A stretch of DNA of 13,100 bases from Anaerolinea thermophila. GTDB lineage: Bacteria > Chloroflexota > Anaerolineae > Anaerolineales > DRKV01. Every line of letters starts with the position of its first letter. Positions within the stretch are counted from its first letter, which is position 1. The stretch is taken from contig DYKW01000008.1 in the NCBI GenBank assembly GCA_020722405.1, positions 8,830 to 21,929 on the forward strand, in the 5' to 3' direction. The translations under genes were made by a program, and so were the position numbers. The notes beneath the pieces are model-generated. The model saw only the letters and a list, made by a program, of their open reading frames with translations. It had not been told where the DNA came from and did not search any database. Shown here piece after piece: positions 1 through 6,493 of the stretch.

Positions 1-77
1 AAGTGTGAAGTGTAGAGTGAAAAGTGTGAAGTGTGAAGTGTAGAGTGAAAAGTGTGAAGTGTAAAGTGCGGAATGTA
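1..77. repeat. degenerate 7-bp tandem repeat
   Basis: The first 77 bases divide exactly into eleven heptamers, mostly AAGTGTG, AAGTGTA and GAGTGAA, decaying to AAGTGCG and GAATGTA at the right end. A higher-order pattern is visible: AAGTGTA-GAGTGAA-AAGTGTG occurs at 8-28 and again at 36-56. The array is cut by the window edge, so its full length is unknown. It lies downstream of the dihydropyrimidinase gene, with no open frame of note. The period is seen directly; no function can be assigned. Confidence 0.9.
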
Positions 78-80
78 AAA

Positions 81-124
81 CTATCGAACTATCGAACTAT
101 CGAACTACCTGACTACGCGACTAC
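81..124. repeat. 8-bp tandem repeat (CTATCGAA family)
   Basis: Three perfect copies of CTATCGAA (81-104) are followed by CTACCTGA, CTACGCGA and a half copy, CTAC. The array begins three bases after the heptamer array ends, so two different periods abut. A more degenerate array of the same octamer family lies about 6 kb away at 6140-6195. Confidence 0.88.
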
Positions 125-187
125 AAAATAGCAAACCGCTCCCTGGAATTATCAAGAAGTTGCGATATGCCACCATTCACCTTAGTT

Positions 188-1621
188 TTACAAGATTTCG
201 CCCATCTGACGATGCAGGTATTGCCCCATCCCACGGCGGCCTAGCCAGTGTTCGCCATCTACAATCAGGTGACCGCGCAGGAAAACCTTGTCGGGGTAAC
301 CGGTCAATTCCCAGCCTTCGTACAGGTTGTAATCGGTACGCTGATGGGAATACGCCACCCCGTAGCGGACGCGCTTTGCCGGGTCCCACAAAACGATGTC
401 GGCATCGGCACCCGGCACCAACGCACCTTTTCGTGGATACAGACCAAAAATTTTGGCGGGGTTGGTAGCAGTGTAGGCTACAAATTGATTGGGGGTGAGA
501 CGTCCCTTGACAACGCCTTCGGTCCACAAAACCGGCAGGCGGTCTTGTACCCCTGGCAGGCCATTGGGAATTTTGGTGAAGTCATCACGCCCCAATTCTT
601 TGCCGGGAATGGCAACCGGACGCCCTTCGTAAATGATGGGATGCGTGCCATCGAAAAAGAACGGGCAATGGTCGGTTCCTATGGTTTGCAAGATACCCTG
701 CGCAAGGCCTTCCCACAAGCGAGCATTGTCTTCGGCGGTGCGCATGGGGGGTGAACAAATCCACTTAGCACCATCGGGGCGACGCAGGTGGTCGATGGTG
801 AAGAACAGGTATTGTGGACAGGTTTCCCCCATCACAGGAGCGCCATGTTGGCGCAGGTATTGCAGAATGTCGACGCCCCAAGCGGTATTCATGTGGACCA
901 CGTAAAGCGGTGTATTCAAATGGGCAGCCATGCCCCCTACCCGCAAGATGGCATCGGCGGCGCCCTGGGGGGGACGGGTGAGGGCGTGCCACTCCGGAGA
1001 AGTATGTCCGGCTTCCAGGGCTTCACGCGTCAAGACTTCGATGACGTCGCCATTCTCGGCATGAAGCATAACCAACATGCCATGCTCTTTGGCTATGCGC
1101 AAGGCTCGAAAGATGCTTTCATCATCCAGGCGCAAGCGACCATTGTACGCGGTGAAGACCTTGAGCGTCGTAATGCCCATCTCCAAAAGGTCGGGAATGT
1201 GGCGCGCCACCTGTTCATCGAAGAAGGTCAGGTTCATGTGGAAGCCGTAGTCAATGGCGGCTTTCTCGGCCTTGCGCCACCAGGTTTCCACGTCTCGGCG
1301 AAAACCATCCGTTTGGCCATTGCTGGGAGGTGTCTGGGGGACAAAATCTATCGCCGTGGTGGTCCCGCCAAAGGCCGCGGCTTTGTGTCCGGTGTAGTGA
1401 TCATCGGAGGAGACGGTATCGAACATCTCCAGGTCGAAATGGGTATGGGCATCCACTCCACCGGGCAGCACCAGCTTGTCGCCGGCATCCACCACTTCGG
1501 CATCTAGGGCTGAAAGGTTTTGGCCAATGGCGGCAATGTGTTCCCCGTCGATGAGGATGTCCGCCGGGAAAGTCTCCGCAGCGGTGACCAGGGTTCCGTT
1601 TCGAATGAGGGTTTTCGTCAT
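188..1621 (-). CDS. hydA: dihydropyrimidinase / D-hydantoinase
   Basis: A cytosolic cyclic-amidase of the amidohydrolase superfamily, 477 residues, the usual family length. The family hydrolyses dihydropyrimidines (dihydrouracil, dihydrothymine) or 5-substituted hydantoins to N-carbamoyl amino acids. Visible landmarks are the first metal pair H59-T-H61, the SSDD segment at 71-74, AAFGGTTT at 82-89, the bridging lysine K154 in TLKVFTAYNG (expected to be carboxylated), metal-ligand histidines H187 and H243, and the catalytic aspartate D317 in GTDHCPF. The start at 1621 is chosen because the family N-terminus (TLIRNGTLVT) begins there. The frame stays open upstream to 1780, but that extension overlaps the preceding gene and resembles nothing. 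The gap to the preceding gene is 4 nt and no Shine-Dalgarno site is visible, so translation is probably coupled. Substrate choice (pyrimidine versus hydantoin) cannot be read from sequence alone, so the symbol is tentative. No carbamoylase or dihydropyrimidine dehydrogenase lies nearby. Confidence 0.93.
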   Translation of the reverse strand: MTKTLIRNGTLVTAAETFPADILIDGEHIAAIGQNLSALDAEVVDAGDKLVLPGGVDAHTHFDLEMFDTVSSDDHYTGHKAAAFGGTTTAIDFVPQTPPSNGQTDGFRRDVETWWRKAEKAAIDYGFHMNLTFFDEQVARHIPDLLEMGITTLKVFTAYNGRLRLDDESIFRALRIAKEHGMLVMLHAENGDVIEVLTREALEAGHTSPEWHALTRPPQGAADAILRVGGMAAHLNTPLYVVHMNTAWGVDILQYLRQHGAPVMGETCPQYLFFTIDHLRRPDGAKWICSPPMRTAEDNARLWEGLAQGILQTIGTDHCPFFFDGTHPIIYEGRPVAIPGKELGRDDFTKIPNGLPGVQDRLPVLWTEGVVKGRLTPNQFVAYTATNPAKIFGLYPRKGALVPGADADIVLWDPAKRVRYGVAYSHQRTDYNLYEGWELTGYPDKVFLRGHLIVDGEHWLGRRGMGQYLHRQMGEIL

Positions 1622-1625
1622 GGCA

Positions 1626-2168
1626 TCAGGAGGTTGTATCCGGCATCTGACCGAGAAGCAAGGCCAGAATTTCCGGTGGAATGTCGGCTGTCTCGGTGTG
1701 GTATTGGCCGGAAGATTCGCCGCGTTCGCGCAGTGCTTTCCAGAGCGAGTTGCGCTCTTCATTTTGCACCACCAGGTCATGCAGCGTACGGGCGTTTTGC
1801 AAATACTCGCCGGTAGTGTAGAGAAACGTTAGACGGCGCCATTTATCCGCCAAAATGGGTTGCGGCAGTTTTTCCAGGGTACCCAGCTGGATTTTATAGT
1901 ATTCTTCATGCGCGCGGGGATGGTCGGGTTCGTCGCGCAGCAATTCAAGGCGGGTGACAAGTTCATGTCCGCGTACTTCAGCGACGTACTCAATGCGCCC
2001 CCCACGCGCCCCAAAACTAGCCGGCTGATAGAGAGCCAGGTAGTCCGCGGCAACCACTTTGGGGGCGGTGCGCAAGGGGATACGGTACCACCCCAAAATC
2101 CGGGCAATTTCCAGATCCCTTGGGGAGGGCAGGTAGGCCACCAGGATGAGAGAGGTTGGACTTAACAT
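1626..2168 (-). CDS. conserved-looking protein of unknown function (180 aa)
   Basis: I do not recognise a named family. The protein is 180 residues, soluble, with no signal peptide or membrane segment. Its N-terminal two thirds reads like a small beta-rich domain, with ILVAYLPSPRDLEIARILGW at 8-27, then YRIPLRTAPKVV and ADYLALYQP, and a charged stretch around HELVTRLELLRDEPDHPRA. A KWRRLTFLYTT segment near residue 110 leads into a likely helical tail. The W-Y-R-I-P then LALYQ layout is loosely reminiscent of EVE/PUA-like nucleic-acid or modified-base reader folds; that is a guess. The gene starts 6 nt after the SNF2 stop and ends 4 nt before the dihydropyrimidinase start, so it is co-transcribed and probably translationally coupled. 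GGTGAG overlapping the SNF2 stop may serve as its ribosome site. Its tight link to the helicase suggests a partner role; this is inference. Confidence 0.8.
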   Translation of the reverse strand: MLSPTSLILVAYLPSPRDLEIARILGWYRIPLRTAPKVVAADYLALYQPASFGARGGRIEYVAEVRGHELVTRLELLRDEPDHPRAHEEYYKIQLGTLEKLPQPILADKWRRLTFLYTTGEYLQNARTLHDLVVQNEERNSLWKALRERGESSGQYHTETADIPPEILALLLGQMPDTTS

Positions 2169-2174
2169 GGCGGG

Positions 2175-5100
2175 TTACTCACCAAATAACACGGAAACAT
2201 CATCGGCAGTCAAATTCTTGAAGAAAGCGCCCTCGGTACTGATAAGTTGGCTTACCAGCGCTTTCTTCCGTTCCTGGAGTTGGAGCACTTTTTCTTCCAC
2301 TGAATCACGAGTGATAAATTTATACACGAAGACCGGCTTTTCCTGCCCGATACGGTGGGTACGGTCGGTGGCCTGCATTTCAACCGCCGGATTCCACCAG
2401 GGGTCAACGTGCAACACGTAATCGGCCGCCGTCAGATTTAGCCCTACGCCGCCGGCTTTGAGACTGATCAGGAAGAAGGGAATGCTTTCATCGCTTTGGA
2501 AATGGTCAATACGTGTCTGGCGGTTGGTGGTACTCCCATCCAGGTACTCGTAGGGAATGTGGCGCGCATCAAGTTCCTGGCGCAAGAGCGTGAGCATTTG
2601 GACAAACTGCGAAAAAACCAGCGCTTTGTGCCCCTCTCCGTGTAAGGTTTCCAGGATTTCAACCACGGCTTCCATCTTAGCAGAATCTCCACGAAAGTTC
2701 GATTTCACCAGTTTGGGGTGGTTGCAAATCTGGCGTAAGCGCAGCAAGCCTTCGAGGATTTTCATGCGGGCATTATCCATGCCTTTTTCATCGAGAATGC
2801 CAAGCAATTGGGCACGGTAGTAATCACGTGTGTGCAGGTAGAATTTTTTCTGCGCCGATTCCATGTCGCAATAGATGATGCGTTCGGTGCGCGGCGGCAA
2901 TTCCGGGGTTACCTGGTCTTTGGTGCGGCGCAAAATGAAGGGATAAACCATGCGCCGCAGGGAGGTGGCAACACTTTCATCTTGCTTTTTCTCGATGGGC
3001 ATGCCATACTCCTCCTTGAAGTACTCCAAACTGCCGAGTAAGCCTGGGTTAAGGAAAGCAAACTGCGACCACAACTCGAAGGTGGTATTTTCAACGGGTG
3101 TGCCGGTCATCACCAAACGGTGATCGCAATTCAGACGACGAGCAGCCCGGCTGGTCTTTGCCAATGGATTTTTGACGTTTTGGGATTCATCCAGCACGAC
3201 ATAGTGAAAACGATATTCACGCAACAATCGGACATCACGCAACAGCGTGCCGTAAGTGGTAACTACCAGGTCATACGCTCCGAAAGACGGGTTTTCTTTC
3301 GTCCTTGTCTGCCCAAAATGCAACATCGTCTTGAGCGTGGGAGTAAACCGAGCGGCTTCTCGCTGCCAGTTGACCAGCAGGGAACGTGGCACCACAATCA
3401 AATCAGGCGCCTGGGCATGACCGCTTTCACGCAGGGAAAGCAAAAAGGCCAACACCTGGACGGTTTTTCCCAGTCCCATATCATCGGCCAGGCAACCGCC
3501 AAGCTCGTACTCGTGCAAGAAATGCAACCAATGGTAACCGGCGACTTGATACGGGCGCAATTCGCCGACAAAACCCTCCGGCAGCGGCACTTTCTGGATG
3601 CCGCCAAAGTTGCGCAACCGCTCCCGGCGACGTTGAAACTCCTCATCTACATGGAATTCGTCAAGGTCTTCGAGCAATTGGTCAAGAAGAAGAATCTGCT
3701 GATCATCAACCCGCAAGCCGTCCTCGGTTTCCTCGGCCACGCCAAACAGGCGGCGGTAGCGTTTTATCCATTCTTCAGGAATCTCGCCAATCGAACCATC
3801 GGTCAGTTTGATGAAACGCTCCTGCTTGCGGATCGCCCAGCGGACGTCTTTCCAGTTCGCTTCTGTATCTCCGAACTTGACTGCCGCTTGCAAGTCAAAC
3901 CAGTCGATACCGGAGGTGATATTCATGGAGATAGAAGGGGGGTGCCGGTTGACGCGCACCGATTTGAGATTCTCTTCTCCATAGATCTCGAAGCCCTCTT
4001 CTAACAAACGAGGTACCTTTTTTAGCAAGAAGTCAACGACATCTACCTTGGCGCGCAATAAAAAAACATTGTCGGCATAGTTATTGGGGCTACGCTTGAG
4101 GCCATAGCGGGCACTACGCAGGTTGTCATATAGTTCTTGCTCTTTTTCTATCTGGCGGTCGATGGAAACAACCTCCCAGGTTTCGGGCTCGAAGAGCCGG
4201 ACATGTTCAGGGGCATCTTTTGCATAAGGAAGCGCATGTTCACCGTACGCGAAATGCAATTGTGCTTGAAATTCTCCATTTTCTTCGGCTAGATAAAGGC
4301 GGGGGACAAAATCACCCTGAACCTGGGTTTCGGTAGCACCTTCGGCTAGAAAATCTATGTTCGAATTTGACAGTGCAGAGGTAGCAGCCGAAAATTCAGA
4401 GAGTTCTTCCGGGGGAATTTGAAAATGGCCTTCGATTTCAACCGAGTCTCGCAGTGCACTTTCCGAGAGTTCCTCGCGAAAACGCACAAGAACGTTTTGC
4501 TTTACTCCCCAAATAGGAGAACTAGACGTTAGGAGGGTGACATCTGTCAATTGTGTCTCGAGCGCTTGCACTACACCGGTCAGGTCTGTGCCCTGCCAAA
4601 CGATTTTGCCATCTAACCCCTGCTTGGCGCGACCTATCTTCAATACCGGATGCACATCAACAAATACAGAGACGGACTCCATTTGTTCAAATTTCTCATT
4701 GGGTATGTAAAAGAGGGGAATATTCTCCCTCAAGACAAGGTCAATGAGCATCCCAAGATCATAAACCGAATTCGGGGAATAATAATACCTTTGCGCGGTA
4801 TTCCACACGCTCAAGGATTGCTGGAGAACATTGATAGCCGAATAGGCTGTAGGCGGAAGATTGACACAATTTTCCAGGTCGCTTCCCTTCTGGAAAGGCT
4901 TGATGTAATCTGTCATCCAGGGATTGTGCGACACCAATTGTGTGAGCAGGTCTGGGGTAAGCGAAGCATCAGATGGCCAGATATCTGCCGGCATTTTTGT
5001 AAACCACAGCCTATAGGGCTGGAGGTAAATCTTATCGTATGTATGCACCAATCCCACAAACAACCAGTAAGGCACACGCTGCTTCGTTCGGTGCCTTGTG

Positions 5101-5459
5101 TTTATCTTTGCGAGGTTTTCGAGACGATATTGCCATTTTTTACGGCGTTGGTTTTCAAGATACTCGAACACTGCCATCCCGGCAGCAACCTTGTGAGTAC
5201 ACCATTGTTCCTTTTTTCCCCTGGAGCAAGTACAAGAGGAAATCAAACGATTATTAGATACCTGGAACTCAACCCGATAGTTGAGACGACCATCTCCTAC
5301 CTCGGCTTCAGCCTGCTCATCGGTGACAGAAGCCAAGGACACTTGCCCGGCCCTGTAGGCATTCGTCCCATTCACAAATACCCAATAATAACCAGCAAAA
5401 GATCGAACTTCGTCGGGAGCCAACAGTTTCTCTAAGGTCAGTGGTTGCATAGTGGACAT
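2175..5459 (-). CDS. SWIM zinc-finger SNF2-family DNA-dependent ATPase (helicase-like)
   Basis: A 1094-residue cytosolic SNF2/Rad54-type ATPase expected to translocate on double-stranded DNA and remodel bound protein; it need not unwind DNA. An N-terminal SWIM zinc finger is clear (C76-x-C78-x8-C87-x-H89), a DNA- or protein-binding element often fused to bacterial SNF2 proteins. Residues about 100-620 form a long accessory region without motifs I can name. The ATPase core starts near 634 (LRPYQVAGYHWL): Walker A with K665 (DDMGLGKT, 659-666), motif Ia (LIVVPRSLLVNW, 687-698), motif II DESQ (757-760, in place of DEAH), motif III MTGTP (784-788), and motifs V and VI in lobe 2 (GGVGLNLT 1003-1010; QATDRTHRIGQ 1029-1039). 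All catalytic motifs are intact. It begins one base after the stop of a 55-residue small ORF, with a GAAGTGAG site inside that ORF. The 5' half, roughly 4000-5450, looks more AT-rich than the rest by eye. The true biological role is unknown. Confidence 0.95.
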   Translation of the reverse strand: MSTMQPLTLEKLLAPDEVRSFAGYYWVFVNGTNAYRAGQVSLASVTDEQAEAEVGDGRLNYRVEFQVSNNRLISSCTCSRGKKEQWCTHKVAAGMAVFEYLENQRRKKWQYRLENLAKINTRHRTKQRVPYWLFVGLVHTYDKIYLQPYRLWFTKMPADIWPSDASLTPDLLTQLVSHNPWMTDYIKPFQKGSDLENCVNLPPTAYSAINVLQQSLSVWNTAQRYYYSPNSVYDLGMLIDLVLRENIPLFYIPNEKFEQMESVSVFVDVHPVLKIGRAKQGLDGKIVWQGTDLTGVVQALETQLTDVTLLTSSSPIWGVKQNVLVRFREELSESALRDSVEIEGHFQIPPEELSEFSAATSALSNSNIDFLAEGATETQVQGDFVPRLYLAEENGEFQAQLHFAYGEHALPYAKDAPEHVRLFEPETWEVVSIDRQIEKEQELYDNLRSARYGLKRSPNNYADNVFLLRAKVDVVDFLLKKVPRLLEEGFEIYGEENLKSVRVNRHPPSISMNITSGIDWFDLQAAVKFGDTEANWKDVRWAIRKQERFIKLTDGSIGEIPEEWIKRYRRLFGVAEETEDGLRVDDQQILLLDQLLEDLDEFHVDEEFQRRRERLRNFGGIQKVPLPEGFVGELRPYQVAGYHWLHFLHEYELGGCLADDMGLGKTVQVLAFLLSLRESGHAQAPDLIVVPRSLLVNWQREAARFTPTLKTMLHFGQTRTKENPSFGAYDLVVTTYGTLLRDVRLLREYRFHYVVLDESQNVKNPLAKTSRAARRLNCDHRLVMTGTPVENTTFELWSQFAFLNPGLLGSLEYFKEEYGMPIEKKQDESVATSLRRMVYPFILRRTKDQVTPELPPRTERIIYCDMESAQKKFYLHTRDYYRAQLLGILDEKGMDNARMKILEGLLRLRQICNHPKLVKSNFRGDSAKMEAVVEILETLHGEGHKALVFSQFVQMLTLLRQELDARHIPYEYLDGSTTNRQTRIDHFQSDESIPFFLISLKAGGVGLNLTAADYVLHVDPWWNPAVEMQATDRTHRIGQEKPVFVYKFITRDSVEEKVLQLQERKKALVSQLISTEGAFFKNLTADDVSVLFGE

Positions 5460-5460
5460 A

Positions 5461-5628
5461 TCAAATTTTACTCACTTCAAGAAAATTGCCCGTGCGTACC
5501 GCCAAATAAGAAACGAGATTAATACGGTAGTTACGCATGGATTGGATTACCAGTGTCCGCATGGTCGCCCATTCCTCCCATGACAACAGCCCGGAAAGGG
5601 CACAGCGAAAAGCATCGAAATCGGTCAT
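5461..5628 (-). CDS. small ORF (55 aa) translationally coupled to the SNF2 gene
   Basis: A 55-codon ORF starts with ATG at 5626-5628 and ends in TGA at 5461-5463; the SNF2 ATG follows after a single base (TGA-T-ATG). AGGA lies 7 nt upstream of its start, and an in-frame TGA a few codons further up makes this ATG the first possible in the frame. The product begins MTDFDAFRCALSGLLSWEEW and continues with an amphipathic, probably helical stretch (TMRTLVIQSMRNYRINLVSYL). Its composition is protein-like, with no long hydrophobic segment. I recognise no family. Likely roles are a small partner of the SNF2 protein or a coupling leader. A competing ORF overlaps it in another frame (5531-5680, 49 codons, preceded by a G-rich GGGGAG site) but is rich in Cys and Pro and not coupled to anything, so I prefer this one. 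Confidence 0.55.
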   Translation of the reverse strand: MTDFDAFRCALSGLLSWEEWATMRTLVIQSMRNYRINLVSYLAVRTGNFLEVSKI

Positions 5629-5807
5629 CGGTAATCCTGGAAGACATGGTCACGGATGTTTGGGGTGGCGCACATGCCATTAAAATCTCCCCCCCCAAAT
5701 ATGCTCACCCATTCGGGCGACATCCGGGATAAGGGAATAGATTCGAGAATCGCTACACATCGCGAATATGGTTTAGGAGGCACGCTCCGACACTTGACTG
5801 ACATATA

Positions 5808-5842
5808 ATTTTACCAGATACACGAAGGAAAACAAAGTTTTT
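5808..5842 (-). promoter_or_regulatory. possible promoter for the small ORF-SNF2-dihydropyrimidinase operon
   Basis: On the minus strand TAAAAT at 5813-5808 is preceded by TGG, giving an extended -10 (TGGTAAAAT). A poor -35 (TTTGTT or TTGTTT) sits 16-17 nt upstream. The DNA around it is AT-rich and lies about 180 nt ahead of the small ORF start. This is the best sigma-70-like candidate in the spacer, but the -35 is weak and the call rests on reading alone. Confidence 0.25.
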
Positions 5843-5933
5843 GGAACATAACTCAGCGTCTTTTACACAAAATCTTATACTATTTCGATAACCTGGAAGG
5901 GCTGAGCATTTTTGGCTCTTTGGGATTTCCTGT

Positions 5934-5998
5934 GGTGCGCCCTCATAAGCAGCGCACCGTAGGGCGGAATTAATTCCGCCCTACACCTGTCGGTGCGC
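5934..5998. repeat. perfect 26-bp palindrome with nested inverted arms
   Basis: Positions 5959-5984 form a perfect 26-bp palindrome with core GGGCGGAATTAATTCCGCCC. It is flanked by a second inverted pair, GCGCACC at 5952-5958 and GGTGCGC at 5992-5998, so the whole 47 bases can fold into a long interrupted stem or a cruciform. A further GGTGCGC at 5934-5940 can pair instead with the same GCGCACC arm, giving a competing hairpin. There is no T-tract, so it is not an ordinary terminator. The structure looks like a REP- or MITE-type mobile palindrome; the family is not identified. Confidence 0.8.
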
Positions 5999-6085
5999 CA
6001 CGCTAATTCCTGATGAGCCAGCGTTTTTTTACCACAGAGGCGCCAACATAGGCAACAGGCGTCAGCCTTCAGCGGGTAGCCGACA

Positions 6086-6100
6086 CCGGCTGGAAGCCGG
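6086..6100. repeat. short GC-rich hairpin
   Basis: CCGGCT-GGA-AGCCGG is a perfect 6-bp stem with a 3-nt loop, about 100 bases from the larger palindrome. It may be a separate short interspersed element or part of the same repeat-derived block. No T-tract follows it on either strand. Confidence 0.6.
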
Positions 6101-6139
6101 CTGCACGCCATCTGCGCTGCACACCGTCTGCCCGTATGC

Positions 6140-6195
6140 CTACCCAATCACCTAATGCTCCGACTACCCGACGACCAGACCACTCGACTATCCGG
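6140..6195. repeat. degenerate 8-bp tandem repeat (CTACCCGA family)
   Basis: Seven consecutive octamers can be read: CTACCCAA, TCACCTAA, TGCTCCGA, CTACCCGA, CGACCAGA, CCACTCGA, CTATCCGG. Consensus positions agree with the CTATCGAA/CTACCTGA array at 81-124, but the copies here have diverged much further. Both arrays lie between genes. Confidence 0.65.
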
Positions 6196-6287
6196 TTAAC
6201 CTGGATTAGGCAAAAAGCCTTTCGCCCCTATAACCCGGTGGCATGGGAGCCACATCTGCTATTCCTTTATGTCCTTGCGGCTTTGCG

Positions 6288-6422
6288 TTAAGGTTTTTGG
6301 TTACCCCAAAATTTGAGAAGATGCCAATGACGGGTAAAAATTGCGCTCCTGGGCGGTTGTGAAGGCCTTCTCCAGACAAATCTTTTGCGATTGGCGTCGT
6401 GGGCAATCACCGCATATTGCAT
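6288..6422 (-). pseudogene. mgsA: possible truncated 5' remnant of methylglyoxal synthase
   Basis: On the minus strand, from the ATG at 6422, the first residues read MQYAVIAHDANRKRFVW. This resembles the start of methylglyoxal synthase, whose N-terminus is typically a short strand followed by IAHD and a lysine-rich helix (IALIAHDxKKxxxV). After about 17 residues the similarity stops; none of the later hallmarks (ATGTTG, SGPxGGDQQ) is present in any frame nearby, and the frame ends at 6288. If real, it is a gene start left by a deletion or overwritten by repeat DNA. The match is short, so chance is quite possible. Confidence 0.25.
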
Positions 6423-6429
6423 GGTTTCC

Positions 6430-6469
6430 AAAAACAAACCACCTTTCGAAGTTGCCGAAAGGCGGTTTG
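6430..6469 (-). terminator. intrinsic terminator of the upstream (BMP/ATPase/thrC/PLP) cluster
   Basis: About 25 nt past the PLP-enzyme stop, the minus strand carries a 14-bp stem (arms 6469-6456 and 6448-6435, loop 6455-6449). It pairs fully as RNA with one G-U pair and is followed by GTTTTTGG. On the plus strand the same stem has an A-C mismatch and no T-run, which supports minus-strand orientation. It separates the transporter/thrC cluster from the SNF2 operon. Confidence 0.8.
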
Positions 6470-6493
6470 CCAAAGTGCAAATATCGGGCAGTG

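Larger units (their letters stand above)
5630..6429. other. gene-poor spacer between the two operons
   Basis: About 800 bases with no convincing intact gene on either strand. Open frames here are short and made of repeat-like DNA. The spacer holds, from high to low coordinates, a possible mgsA remnant (about 6422-6370), a stretch at 6262-6300 resembling the degenerate 'cctttgcgtctttgcggttaa' filler common between bacterial genes, an octamer array (6140-6195), a hairpin at 6086-6100, another low-complexity stretch reading ACCACAGAGG near 6031, a large palindrome (5952-5998) and a possible promoter near 5808-5842. I see no tRNA, riboswitch or transposase fragment. Confidence 0.6.

Noticed and set aside
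1..124. CRISPR array.
   Set aside because: The units are 7-8 bp without spacers; this is simple tandem repetition.
1622..1780. N-terminal extension of the dihydropyrimidinase to 1780.
   Set aside because: It overlaps the 3' end of the 180-aa gene, has no family resemblance, and the family N-terminus starts at 1621.
3120..4004. 294-codon plus-strand frame opposite the SNF2 gene.
   Set aside because: It is antisense to conserved helicase motifs and has no family resemblance. The same holds for the other long plus-strand frames opposite the dihydropyrimidinase, PLP, glycosyltransferase, thrC and ATPase genes.
5531..5680. 49-codon minus-strand frame preceded by a G-rich Shine-Dalgarno-like site.
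   Set aside because: It overlaps the 55-aa ORF in another frame, is rich in Cys, Pro and Met, and is not linked to the SNF2 start. It cannot be excluded but is less likely.
5794..5810. Plus-strand TTGACT and TATAAT as a promoter.
   Set aside because: The two boxes are only a few bases apart, far below the 16-18 nt spacing needed, and no plus-strand gene follows.
5875..6147. 90-codon minus-strand open frame in the spacer.
   Set aside because: It runs through the palindrome, hairpin and low-complexity DNA; its product is Cys/Arg-rich and unlike a protein.
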